Assembly (NCBI RefSeq): GCF_037126465.1
Contig: NC_088206.1
Span: 73,473,687 to 73,537,686, forward strand
From: Ornithodoros turicata
Taxonomy: Eukaryota > Arthropoda > Arachnida > Ixodida > Argasidae
Direction of reading: 5' to 3'
Length of the DNA: 64,000 nt
The notes below the pieces were generated by a model. The model saw only the letters and a program-made list of their open reading frames with translations. It was not told the DNA's origin and did not search any database. Position 1 is the stretch's first letter. The number at the start of each line of letters is the position of its first letter. Position numbers and translations under genes: made by a program. Shown in pieces: positions 37,692 through 48,575 of this stretch.

Positions 37692-37885
37692 CAAGAGTGG
37701 TAGCTCCAAGATCATGCTGTAGATCGGGAGCTGGCGGGTTCGAATCCTATACCTCTGTTCGGGGTTTCCCCCTTGAAGTAGTCCAAGAACACTCCTTCCT
37801 GCTATCCTCTCTCCCTCCATCCACCTGTCCACGTCTCTACGCCACAGTTGCTTCGCGGTGTTGTTCTTTTTTTTTTTTTTTTTTT
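37692..37885 (+). mobile_element. tRNA-derived SINE with oligo(T) tract
   Basis: Head with AGCTGGCGGGTTCGAATCC (B box), a shortened middle (CGGGGTTTCCCCCTTGAAGT) and the tail CCACGTCTCTACGCCACAG...TTGCTTCGCGGTGTT, followed by a run of 19 T residues at 37867-37885. Confidence 0.85.
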
Positions 37886-40229
37886 GCATTGTGTTGCTAT
37901 CACGGAATAGTACCACGAATAATGTGCACGCTCGTTCATGTAAAAAAGAAAAAGTTGATGAAAAAGAAGAAGAAGAAAAAAGAAAACTGCCTGCTTGCTA
38001 GGAAAGGTTGCACTGCCGCTCCGTTGAGAACTCTCTCGTGGTAACGAGGTTCTCTCCTCCCGTTTCTAATTTTCTCCTTTCCGCCGTCTCTCTCAGAGCC
38101 TGCGCGAAATACCAGTTATGAAAAAAAAGAAAAGGAAAAACAGTTTTTTTCTTGCTGCTTGTTCTGCTTCTTCCAAGGCAAAAATTCTAGTTTCCTCGTG
38201 TATCAGTTTCATTTGACCGTGAATGGGCCCAGTGTTCTTTTCTTGTTTGTTCTCTCAATTTTGTTAATGACGAAAGTTTATTAGCGTGGTATTGAATGGT
38301 TATACCATACTAACCTCTGAGTGCACGCAATGAATAGCCTGCCGCACCTTATATACGTATAATATACATAGGCGTATAATGTGTGGAGTCCCGTTACCGC
38401 CTTCCCTTTGTTACTTTATTGACAGACAGAAGGCAATGAGTTTTAATGTTTTGCTAAAATTGAACTTTTTTTCTGTAAGGTAGTATTTTTTGTTTACTTC
38501 GCTACAAATGTAATTGTTGTTTGTGATGCAAGTGTGCCCCCGCCACCACGTGACGGAAAGTGACAATACTGCCCAGACCACATCATAGAATGTGCACCGA
38601 CCTTCTGTGACGTCATAGGGAAAAGAGAACCGAGAGCACTGCCACAAGTTCTTAATATGGGCTCTAGAAGCGCATTCAATTTGCAGCTGTTTGTGAAAGC
38701 AGAAATGTTTTGAATTGAGTGCAGCGTGTAGTCTGTGCGCTAAACAGTAGTATAATGAAGCCGTTCAGAAAAAACGAACGGCACGGACTTCATTAACTGT
38801 TTCTAGTGTTTAAATTATTCCAATTTGCATAGTAGTGATCGTTCATTCGTTACCTACTTTGTGAAATGACTACGTATGTCGCGTTTTGATAATTGTATCG
38901 AAGTCCTGTGGCGCAGTAAAACAAGGGCTTGCTACGACTAGAGGCGTCATTGGTGAAAAGGACAGCGCTGGACTGAAGCAGACGACAACATTTATTCTGC
39001 AGACTCCTGGCGCCTCCGTGTGGAGGCGGAGAGAGTCATTGCTAGTTGTGACGGATGACAGAAACAGTCAGAAGGACGCGCACAACTGCACGCGCCTTCT
39101 GAAGGCCTGAAGTGTTCGTCATGGGAGGGTTTTGAAATGTTCAACAAGGAAGAGTCAGCAGTAGACGCGCATGCGCGCTTGCAGAAATTACTCGCCTGTC
39201 GTCTGCGTAAGCGCTTTATCGCCTACATCATGGTCGTGTTCAGCTTGCGCAAGGAAATTTGACCGCAGGAAAACATTCTTTTTAATTCTGTGTTGACGAA
39301 GTTGACAAATGCAAAGAAGTTGCTGTAGCCGTCAAGCTTAGTATCTCGTTCGAAGACGTCATTCTGTACAAAAGAGCGTTCAAATGAGAAGCAGACGACT
39401 TGAAGCGAAATTACTCATCTCTGCTGTGTTTAGGACTCTCTACGTCCGCTACGTTCTAAACACGCCTGTCGTCTATATCGTCTTTTGACAATCGTCGAAT
39501 CGACCAACAGTAATTTCACCGTGAGTTCTGAAATTACTTTTTCCGCTCAAAATACACTCCGCAAAGATAACAGCCAAGATGAAACCAATGAAACGCCACC
39601 GCGTCGTAAAACGTCTTTTCGACAAATTCAAATCTCTTTCCCCCGCATAAAGCCCGTGCATCACGACGCCACCTGTCCTCCGCTTTGAGCACTATGCGGC
39701 CGCTGGTGACTAACGGTGGCGGGGAACAGCAGGGTGAACTCGGACAGTGATAAATGATCGGTGATGTCATTGCATTGTGCGTATGGGGATGGGAAAGGGA
39801 AACACAGGGAAGAGTGGGACATGGGGGGGGGGGGGGGAGAAAAGGCAGGAATACCATATTTACCCACAAGGGAAGAGGGGACGGTGATTCTGAGAGGAGG
39901 TGACGGAAAGGGTACCAGAGGTACTTTGTTGTTGCACGTGATTATGTCAAGTTTTTCCACGAAGTTTGGTCGTATGATGCGACCTTGCTATTCTGTAATG
40001 TAATTTTATTTAACGAGGGAGTGGGAACGTTGACGCGGGAACGATTACTCGAATCGACTTGGGAGAGATATTTGGGAAAAGAACTGGACTGGAGTAATGC
40101 AGTTCATCGACGAGTATTTTAATGGGTGGGGTAAGAGGGAGAATTAGAGTTCGGTGTTTGTGTTGTAACTTGCGCGCGTGAAAGTCAATAAATAAGATAA
40201 TGTTATTGTGTGCAGTAGTAACTGCAGTA
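37886..40229. other. Intergenic DNA, no gene recognised
   Basis: GCAGACGAC words at 38978 (plus), 39198 (minus) and 39391 (plus) form a loose cluster; TGACGTCA is at 38608. A run of 15 G residues is at 39823-39837. Overlapping proline-rich minus frames at 39534-39960 follow from this G-rich plus strand and are not called as genes. Confidence 0.4.
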
Positions 40230-40460
40230 CCAGCTCTCGTGGCATAGTATATAGTTAGGATGATCGCTTTCCACGCCGAGACGAGGAGCTCACATGGGTT
40301 CCAATCCCTGGTCTGAGGTTTTCCCACACGGGTGCCGACGTTCGTATGGAACTTCCACACGAATGCAGGCACAGTTCCCCCTGGCTGCGTACTAGCCCCC
40401 GCGTCCTCCACCCCTTCCTGCTGTCCTCTCTCCACCTGTCCACATCTCTACGCCGCTCAT
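40230..40460 (+). mobile_element. tRNA-derived SINE copy
   Basis: The degraded head has GGGTTCCAATCCC in B-box position, then GGTTTTCCCACACGG, a short duplication of the ACACGAATGCAGGCACAG segment, and the tail TCCACCTGTCCACATCTCTA.CGCCGCTCAT. It is the same type as the copy at 34828. Confidence 0.75.
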
Positions 40461-40521
40461 ATAGTCGTGGAACTTTTTTAAAAAAGTAACTGAGGTAATG
40501 TCTCTCGAATCCGCATGATTA

Positions 40522-40693
40522 CAGTGAACCCTCGTTAATATGACCCCCGATAATCTGACAAACGCGCTTTACGACCATACTCTTGGGGAACAATGCAGTG
40601 AAACATCCGCAAATCCCCCCGTTAATATGACAATTCCGCATTCTGATCAAAATTTTCGGGAACGACCATGGTCATAATAACGAGGGTTCACTG
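40522..40693. mobile_element. pogo/Tigger-like miniature element
   Basis: Inverted ends CAGTGAACCCTCGTTAATA and (reverse complement of the right end) CAGTGAACCCTCGTTATTA, with TA at 40520-40521 and 40694-40695. The interior repeats GTTAATATGACAATTCC-like words. It is 172 bp and non-coding. Confidence 0.9.
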
Positions 40694-40894
40694 TATTTCA
40701 CAAAGGCGACTGGGTGAGCTAATAGTGAGTTTTAGTGCATCGTACGCTATCGCTTTCGCGTACGTAAGAGATAGCGTTGGTGGTTCTGCGCACGCGCAAA
40801 ACATAAAGAGAGCTTCGCGCATTGCGCAGAACCATGTGGGTAAAAGTTTGGAGAAACCACGTGACAACGTGTCTCGCAGCTGGGTTGGCAGAAG

Positions 40895-41481
40895 CACGAC
40901 CTACTAGATTATAACGACCATGTCATAATCGGCAACCCCTATGAGGAGCCCGTCCGCACAATCCGCTAGGGGCGCTACTCATCGGCACGCGAGATCTGCA
41001 TCACGATTGGACGATGAAAATTTGAATTCCGAACGTGCAGAAGCGTGAGTACGACTGGTGGTGGTGGTGATGGCGAAAGGGCTTGCCGTTGTCAGCCTCA
41101 CGTATGTGGGCAACGTCACGACTGACGCCCTGGGGAAATACGCGTCCTGGGCCGACTTCTAGGGGAACTGTGCCGACATATGTCTGAAAGCGTCTGAGGA
41201 AAACCCAGGGAAAACCCCAGACAGCACAGCCGGCGTACGACTACAATAGCAGACGACAGCAATAGCTCTTATGAAAACGCTAGAATGATTATGGTAATCA
41301 ACCTCAGAATGAAACATTTTCCGTGGAATATCCGGCGCTTGTACAGAAATACTAAGATAAGCTGAAGTACAAAGTATTGTAGAAGTTGAGGAAGCAATAA
41401 CTGGGACGATGAGTGGCGCCACCGCTAACTTCCAATTGCGGCGGATGCCATGACATGGTAGTTATAATCTAGTAGGTCGTG
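40895..41481. mobile_element. Foldback element containing a SINE
   Basis: Terminal arms CACGACCTACTAGATTATAA (40895 on) and its inverse ending at 41481 match at 31 of 32 bases. Weaker pairing continues inward (CCGCTAGGGGCGCTACTCATCG with the inverse near 41400-41435). A minus-strand SINE lies inside (41057-41235) and another abuts the right end (41482-41650). A GCAGACGAC word stands at 41249. Confidence 0.7.
41057..41235 (-). mobile_element. SINE copy, minus strand
   Basis: Read on the minus strand it has GTGCTGTCTGGGGTTTTCCC, CAGACATATGTCGGCACAG, AGAAGTCGGCCCAGGACGC and a (CCA)n-type tail (GGTGGTGGTGGTGATGG on plus). The tRNA-like head is mostly missing. Confidence 0.85.
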
Positions 41482-41650
41482 GGCAGAAGGAGAGCTTGCC
41501 GTTGTCGGCCACACAGAGGTGGGCAACGTGCGTCCTGAGCCGACTTCTAAGGGGCCGACATATGTCTGACGAAAGCCCAGGAAAAACACCAGACAGCACA
41601 GTCGGCACCGGGATTCGAACCCGGGTACTTCGCAGTCTCGACGTGAAGAA
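41482..41650 (-). mobile_element. tRNA-derived SINE, minus strand
   Basis: On the minus strand the head carries the B box GGGTTCGAATCCCGG, followed by GACTGTGCTGTCTGGTGTTT, GACATATGTCGG and AGAAGTCGGCTCAGGACGC. It is the same family as the full copy at 24757. Confidence 0.88.
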
Positions 41651-42339
41651 GGTAGGGTGGCAGAAGAAACCACGTGCGGCCCGCATGACGTCATCCTCAT
41701 AGGAGACCGCTGCCATCGGCCGCCATATTGTAGGTCCCACCCGGGCAGTCACCCATATCGCACTCACCGTATATTTGGTGTTTCAAAGTTATCGCGCTGC
41801 GTGATTTGCGTCATATCCAAATAATTTCCCTGTATTCGACGTTAGTAGTCATCCAAAAAGCATATGGCCGCGAATGAATGCGGGAATATAACTTTGAGGG
41901 TCCTTCCAGTCCGAGTACTCTTGGGCCTGGGTCGGGCTTTTGTGAGCCATTCTTTCACGTTATTTACTCCTCAACACTCATTTTGGAAACAAAGCGTCAA
42001 AGTGCCCTTCCTCCGTTATTCTCGACTTTGCCATGTTGAGGATGACGCCCTCGCTGCGACGTGCACGGCAGATAGGCGAGCGAGACTCGATGCCAACTGT
42101 TGCTACAAGCACAAATCGCATCAAAGGCTGCGTTTCAGGTACGTGCGTGTGTGTGTGGTTTATACGCTGTATTATGAGCCTTTACCGTAGGTGTCGAACA
42201 TGTTAAACGGATCGCATTATAAATCTGCAGCTGCGGGCCCGGCCTCGGCCGGGTGGGGCTATGGTCGGGTAAGACTCCGTGGATTCGGGACGCTAAATTC
42301 AGGACAGAGGCATTAAATATAGGGGTACAGGGCAGGCTT
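41651..42339. other. Intergenic DNA, nothing recognised
   Basis: TGACGTCA at 41686 and a GC-rich patch near 42235-42265 are the only notes. The 108-codon plus frame at 41864-42190 has no recognised domain. Confidence 0.4.
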
Positions 42340-42780
42340 GCGGAGTTGCCACTCCTGAGTTGGAATGATTCCGAAATCATTCCAGATTTAGCAGATCCCG
42401 GAATGGAATTGGGATGGAATGGCGGAAACTGTCCTAGGAATGGGAACGGAATGGTCTGGGTGCCCCGGTGGCAGTTTTGGTTTAAACGTGCTGGTTTCTG
42501 CCCTCGCACCTTTTGCACCGCACCTGCACACGGTCAAGAGTGAAATAACCTCGTCTTTGCGCTTTTTCCGTGCTTGGTAATGTCAATCTCTTTTAGCACT
42601 GCTGGACTTGCCAGTATGGTTATCGGTCCTTTTCTTTTATTGAGGGAATTAACGGAATGGAATTGGGTTGCCAAGCCATTCCAGGAGTGGGAACTGACCA
42701 TACCTTTTCATTCCGAGGAATTCAAAGGAATGGAATTATCGCGAATCTCCATTCCTCCGAATGGAATTGGAACGGTACCC
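42340..42780. repeat. Degenerate GGAAT-rich repeat region
   Basis: The words GGAATGGAATTGGG, GGGAATGG and their complements (CATTCC) recur at least fifteen times, e.g. near 42402, 42448, 42653 and 42731, in both orientations. The pattern recalls (GGAAT)n simple satellites but is irregular, so it is probably an old tandem array or a repeat-derived segment. Confidence 0.65.
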
Positions 42781-43347
42781 TGGTACAGAGTATCGCACTT
42801 CTTTTCCGCGCCGGAACCGCCGTTCGGTGTCCGCGATTGGGCCCGATCGTGTCACGTGGTTTCTCTTTCCAAGATATCGCCGTCCATGTTGAGTCATGTT
42901 GAGTTGCGCGCTGTTCTCCACCGGAGAAGGGGGAAACCGCACCTGTGTCGCTTAGAGTCACTGTACCCGGGTACAGTGACTCTAGTGTCGCTACTCTGCT
43001 CCCTATTTAGTGACTCTAAATGCTCTAGGACCAATGAGGTTGCTCGCCGGGCAATAGGGGAGGACTGCGCATACAGCTGGCCTACTTGCATAGCGACTTT
43101 TGTAATTCCGTTACTTCCTTGGAAGGAAGGGCTTTTGAAGCGCGTTCTGCCGGGAAAAGTGGTAGCAGAACTTGTAAGCGCAGGTTCTCACAGCCGATCC
43201 CGACACGGGCTTCATTCCCGTAGGTTTCGCCAAACTACTCTCATCAGTCAACTGCTCCTACGAGATGTCCAATTCAGCACAAGTACCATTGAAACAACTC
43301 TCAGTTGGGCAAAGCTGCCGCGTTCAACTTTTACTCAATCCGTCTGA
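42574..43347 (+). other. Longest unassigned reading frame (257 codons)
   Basis: This open frame has a local ATG but no recognisable domain, signal peptide or membrane layout. Its product is rich in Ser, Leu and Arg and its first third is translated GGAAT-type repeat. A 32-bp perfect palindrome sits inside it. No splice or polyadenylation context supports a gene. I list it because of its length only, and think a chance frame in repeat DNA is likelier than a protein. Confidence 0.15.
42953..42984. repeat. 32-bp perfect palindrome
   Basis: TAGAGTCACTGTACCC is followed without spacer by its exact reverse complement. A partial copy, AGTGACTCTA, recurs at about 43009-43018. It could extrude a cruciform or be a head-to-head junction of an element end. 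Confidence 0.9.
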
Positions 43348-43609
43348 CGCTGATAAGCTTTTTGCAGTCCGATCCGCATCCGCGGTGCTGGCTCATTTCT
43401 ATCCGCATCCGACCCACAAAGCGGGACGCTTCGCCTGCACTATCCGCATTGTTGACGAAACTGAATGTCTGCTGTCTTATTTTAAACCCACTAATTTGTA
43501 GAAAGACCTGTCCGCATGGAACAGGACATGCCAAATGCGGAAGAATGATTCCTCTCGAGTGGCAAGGCAGTTATTCCGCACTGCAAGTGTTATGGCTTAT
43601 GGCAAAGGG

Positions 43610-43898
43610 CGTAGAGAATCGTTACTGCGAATTCCCAAACTCATCCTACAGATGCATGCATCCTCAATGGCGCTGGCATGCAACATGCATCTCCACGAGG
43701 CAGGTAGACGCAGAAGATGTCACGTGCCTATGAGAGCCAATAGGAATGGCCCAAGTGTACGCAATGGCATACAATAGAGGTTCCGTGTATTCAATGTAAA
43801 ATTCAATATCTCGCAAACCACGGCACGTAGAAAAATAACTATTTCTTCCTCGATATTCTGCCGTGCATCTTGTACGAAAATGCAGACAATCCCTTTGA
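43610..43898. mobile_element. TTAA-family miniature element, copy 4 (decayed)
   Basis: Shares GTCACGTGCCTATGAGAGCC, CCAATAGGAATGGC, CACGGCACGTAGAAAAATAA and the right end CAATCCCTTTGA with copies 1-3. The left terminus is not recognisable. Confidence 0.6.
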
Positions 43899-44154
43899 CA
43901 TCGATGGGAGGTGTCCTAGATACAGAAGGCCTACTTAATATTTCCTCTCACTCCTTCGTCACGTGAACAAATAAAGTCAGCCAATCGCCGCACAGCCAGC
44001 CAATATGTCAGCCAATCGTCCAAGACGATTTTGAAACACAGGCTTTCTGTGGCTGCCCATACAGCTCATGGCGGCTTGTCTCCATAGCTGCGGCCGTCAA
44101 AAGAAGGGTGGTCATTGGCGTCGTCAAAATATGAATGCCGTGTGTGAACATCGC
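43899..44154. other. Intergenic DNA
   Basis: A GTCACGTGAAC E-box near 43961 and two CCAATCG words (43981, 44013) give a promoter-like look, but no gene start follows. Confidence 0.3.
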
Positions 44155-44315
44155 ACGTACGATTCCACGAATTTTCCGAGGTAGATTCGCCAAGAGTATC
44201 TGTGGAAACGAGATTGACATCGGCCTTCGGAAGCAATGTTGCCAGACGCATCGCTAAATGTGCACCCTATGGCGTCATACTTCGCGAACCTGAAAATTAA
44301 TTTTGTGAAACTTGG
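44155..44315. repeat. Dispersed repeat, copy 2 (shared with 11.2 kb)
   Basis: CACGAATTTTCCGAGGTAGA, ATTCGCCAAGAG, AGCAATGTTGCCAGACGC and GAAAATTAATTTTGTG follow the order seen at 11180-11445, with shorter spacing. Class unknown. Confidence 0.6.
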
Positions 44316-44547
44316 CACAATATTTTGGGAAAGAGGGAGGGGAAACATGATGATGGTCGCACTTTGCTCATTTTATCTCATCGCCTCTGATGACATAAAA
44401 CGAAATGATCACCAGAGCTTGATATTACACACACATACACCACACAAAAAGAAAACTGACTTTTTTGGAAATTCGGTGAGTAAGCGCCGATTCCTATTTT
44501 GTAATCTTTTCTCCGTTAGATTTTTATTTTATATATATATATATATA

Positions 44548-45442
44548 CAGGGTGTTTCAAAAAACGTGTCATTCGGACTTTATAAAAAAACGGGGCGACG
44601 GAAAAATACGGGGTAAACGGCATTTGTGTGGCAACTGAATTTGCCACCTTGAAAAAATATTTTCATTTGATTTTAATTAAAATAAATTGAATTTCTTTAA
44701 TTGAACTCCAAAATTTCCCAAGTCAACCTAACGTTTTTTTTACAGAATTAGAGAGCCCGTAGCGAACTTAGTCAGATCCACTAAGAAATCTGCTCGATAT
44801 TGCAAATGGAACTGCCCAAAAAAAGTCCCGAAATTGAGGCTTCCAAGTTTCGGGTATTCAACGGCGCACCAAATCAGACGCAAAGATTCGTGGAGAGGAG
44901 GACTGCTCCTGCCCCCATGAAAGATAGAAGGTCGAAAAAACACAGAGCGGGAAAAAAGGGGCGGAATCATTTTTGTTTGCCGCTTATCAACGTATGGTGG
45001 AATGTCACCTGCCTTGTTATCTGCGCGTCTTGTGCTGCACGTCGGTCCGGCGATAAACTGTTCTAGCTTCATGGGGGCAGGAACATGTCCTGCCCTCCGC
45101 GCATTTTTCCGACTGATTTGGTGCGCTGTTGAATACCCGAAACTCTGAAGCCTCAACTTCGGGACTTTTTTTGGGCAGTACCCTTTGCAATATCGAGCGG
45201 ATTTCTTGGTGGATCTGACTAAGTTCGCTACAGGCTCTCTAATTCTGTAAAAAAAACGTTAGGTTGACTTGGGAAATTTTGGAGTTCAATTAAAGAAATT
45301 CAATTTATGTTAATTAAAATCAAATTAAAATATTTTTGCAAGATGGCAAATTCAGTTGCCACACAAGTGCCCTTTAGCCCGTATTTTTCCGTCGCCCCGT
45401 TTTTTTATAAAGTCCGAATGACACGTTTTTTGAAACACCCTG
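44548..45442. mobile_element. 895-bp TA-flanked hairpin element
   Basis: Nearly the whole element is an inverted repeat: arms 44548-44922 and 45068-45442 around a 145-bp centre. The ends are CAGGGTGTTTCAAAAAACGT and its inverse, set in (TA)n with TA at 44546-44547 and 45443-45444. The arms differ by small indels and substitutions. No transposase frame. The terminus resembles those of other TA-flanked elements here (58194, 27226). Confidence 0.92.
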
Positions 45443-45594
45443 TATATATATATATATATATATATAAAGGCTATTAGAGCAGCATAGATGTCGTTTTTGC
45501 AGTTGAGTTATATTAACTCTTTAATCGAGGGATCCCGGACAAAAGAGAGATAGCAGAATAGTAATAATCCCCGTTGGAAGCATACGTGTGAATT

Positions 45595-45973
45595 TTGATA
45601 TGCAAATGAGCCGAAACCGCGCACACCTCTCGTCATTCCACGTCAGAGGGTCACGTGCTTTGGAGTGATGGAGACGATTGGAGTAGTCTCCGTCAGCTCC
45701 TGAGGCGCGCTGTTTTGGTTCCGGCTCATTCGGCGATGACGCGCTCGTGTCAGGATTTTTAAAAGATAGAACGGCTTTCAAACGAGGACATTTCGCTTTT
45801 GCCCGAAATTATCTAACTAAAGAGTAAATTAGTGAATTTTAGGTAATTAGTCATCTTATCTCTCTTCGAGAGGGTGCCCTCCTGGACGTACCACGCACTT
45901 GCAAAAACGGCATCGTGTAGATTTCGTAGCTTTTTTTTAATGAAAAATCTAACTGATAAAAATGAACACCCCG
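45595..45973 (-). mobile_element. DNA-element remnant with CGGGGTGTTC terminus
   Basis: The right end reads GAACACCCCG next to TA. Inside, TTTTAGGTAATTAG is the inverse of a block at 27.35 kb, and GAGGGTCACGTGCTTTGGAG matches the interior of the 27226 remnant. It is the other half of the same family. Confidence 0.5.
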
Positions 45974-46340
45974 TATAATTTCGGGTGAAACTCGACACTA
46001 CTTGTGCATTTGGTTGTTATAGTTAGGTGAGGTGCGGTTTGGTTATGCATGGTTGAATAGGTTAGGGCAGGTATGGTCAGAGCTAGAGGAAGCTGTTGAT
46101 CAGCATCGCGTATGCATGGAATACGAATGTATGGAAAAGTGCATAGTATGTTTTGCGGTCAATTATGCTACTTAGTGTTGTGAAACGACATTTCTTATGA
46201 ACATGCGAAGTGCACGTGTGTTTCAGCCGGCGCTGCTGGACGCTTTGATCTCTCTTTCATAACTCTGCTTGAGTAGCTAAATCGAAGAAAAATCGTGTTT
46301 TTCTTCTTTCTTTCCTTCACTCCACGTTGCTGTTTCCCAC

Positions 46341-46854
46341 TACACTCTAAGAAAAAAAGGAGTAATTTTACTCCTTTTGGAGACTAATTGCATTGCCACA
46401 AAAAATAGTCCCTTTCGGGAGTAAATAAATGTCACAGAGTGGGGTCTGCATTTCACGCTTTGTTCTAAGAGACCCAGTTACGTAATTCGTGTGTATGCAT
46501 GAAAATACTTTGGATCAAACCGTCAACCGTAATATATCGAGTGATACAAAATCTTGCGACACACATATAGGCCCAATTTCGCGAGAAAGAACCTTTAACT
46601 ATTTCTTCCTCTGCGTGGGTGAAAAATTTGCTGTTTGTTGAGTTATACATCCTTACGCCATCAAATTAACCGAGGGCACACATTTGCGTAGACTGTTGCA
46701 TTCGGAAGACCATTTGCGAAGTTCGGTGACTATTTGCAGTCCTTGGGAGTAAATGTCGGGTTTAGGGGACTAAAATGGGGAGTAGTTGCAGTCTAGGGGA
46801 CTAGAAGCTGCAATATTACTCTTCATTTTACTCCTTTCTTTTTCTTAGAGTGTA
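46341..46854. mobile_element. Inverted-repeat element, CACTCTAAG ends
   Basis: Left TACACTCTAAGAAAAAAAGG and right CTTTTTCTTAGAGTGTA are inverted, with AGTAATTTTACTCC and its inverse next inward. It is 514 bp and non-coding. A smaller relative with ACACTCTTAA ends lies at 25286. Confidence 0.85.
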
Positions 46855-48539
46855 CATCTCTGCCACCGAAAGCACGCAGTTCGTGTCCGAGCAAAGTCCT
46901 TATGATCTCTATGTGCCAGAGCAAAAGTGAATGAGTTACCCACATTCATTCGGCAAAGCGAATGTCATTTTCGTGTAATGTCATTAAATGCTACCGTGTA
47001 GAGCGAACGAATAACATTCAATGTGAATGCCGTTCACTGGACAAGACATTAAATTTCCCGTGTGACATAGCCTGGTTGTAAAAGTTCCGGCCACTGATTA
47101 CACGGTTGCGGGTTCGTAGCCTGCCGATGATGCCATTAACTTGGCTGCATGGCACAGGTCGCACAGACGTGTCGTCCTCTCCGCGAGGCACTAAGCACCC
47201 AAGTTGTCTCGCCACCAATACGACACCTTATCGTGTAAAGGTGCATAAAACACGTTCCATCTTTTCCAGCAAGTCGCAAAAACTCCCTTCAAAACTCTGA
47301 GAGGCTCTGACCCTAGAACGACTCTTCGAAAGTGACTTGGGCCTATTCTAGTAAAATACTACATGTACGCTTCCTCACAGATACACGACGGAGATTATAA
47401 AAAGAGACAAAAAAGGGCGCTCGTTTTGAAACTTTCCTCCTCTCTCTCCCGAGAAATCGATACTCCTTTCTACATAATATAGCCAGAGAACGAATATCGA
47501 TTTTGCGACCGAGAGGACGGCAGCAACGGCATCGACAGCAAGGCACGCGGACGGCGGCGTAGTCGTCTGCTTCGCGTGCAGTTGACTTTTCTTTCTGCTG
47601 AAATCGAAACTAAAGCCGCAGTATTTTATATAGCCATTACCTCCGAGTGCCGCATTATCTTTTCAACTAGTAATAAAAGACTGCTGTTAGGAGCATGTTC
47701 ATTGGCATGGGCTGGTAGTAGTATGAGCGCTCCTGATATTTACTGCAACCTACTACATTACCCACATCTGCTGGAGGAGTGTGCATTATATGCACGCATA
47801 TACGACAATTCGATTCGATATCTGTTGCTCATTGCATAATGCGTAGTACACGTTAGACTGGTGGAGATTTTCCCCCACGTCGTAAATGGCGAGAGAAAGT
47901 CGAGCTCTGACGTCGCAGAAGCGCGAGCCTCGTCAATTCCTAGTGGTTTCCATAAGCACGTGACCTTTCCTGTGACTGACAGAGATGCATGCCAGTTTAG
48001 GCATTTAGTTTACTTTAGTCTATTACGCTATTTGCAGTGAACCTTTCAATGCAGGTTCCTGTTGCCACAAATGACTTTTTTTATACTGCACAACTTGGGT
48101 GAGATGTCATAACATCCTTGATGGAAAAGGTCCAAAAAAGGTATGTTAGGACTCTTTAAATGTGTCTAAAATAAGCTTTGAGGGTTCTTTGAGCAACATA
48201 AGCAAGTGCAAAGGCACTCATGCAGCAAAAAGACTTGTTGAAGATAAAAATATATTAGGAAAGACAAGAAGCATGTTCACACAAGGCCCCCTACCCATGT
48301 CTTTTACATCAATCCTATGGGCCAAAATAATTTTGTTGATATTTCTGACACAACCACACAAAGCAGGTGCTCGTCCGAAGAATGGATCCAGAATGGCAGA
48401 CGGATTGTTTCCTTTACAGAGCAAGCACATACATGCAGTGAACCTCACTTATTGACATCAACTGTCCAGAGATGATTGTCTCAGGTGATTGACATGAAAC
48501 ATGCTAGGTAGCTGGTTCACTTTGTACTGTCGAGACTAG
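46855..48539. other. Intergenic DNA downstream of PNO1
   Basis: A tRNA-like B-box word (CGGGTTCGTAGCC) near 47107 may be a worn SINE head. GCAGACGAC on the minus strand is at 47562. A 97-codon plus frame at 48162-48455 has no recognised family. No gene called. Confidence 0.4.
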
Positions 48540-48545
48540 TTTATT
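48540..48545 (-). terminator. Polyadenylation signal of PNO1
   Basis: AATAAA on the minus strand, starting about 30 bp past the stop codon. It implies a very short 3' UTR. Confidence 0.6.
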
Positions 48546-48575
48546 CGCAGATAAGTTATCTCACAGTTTAATAAG

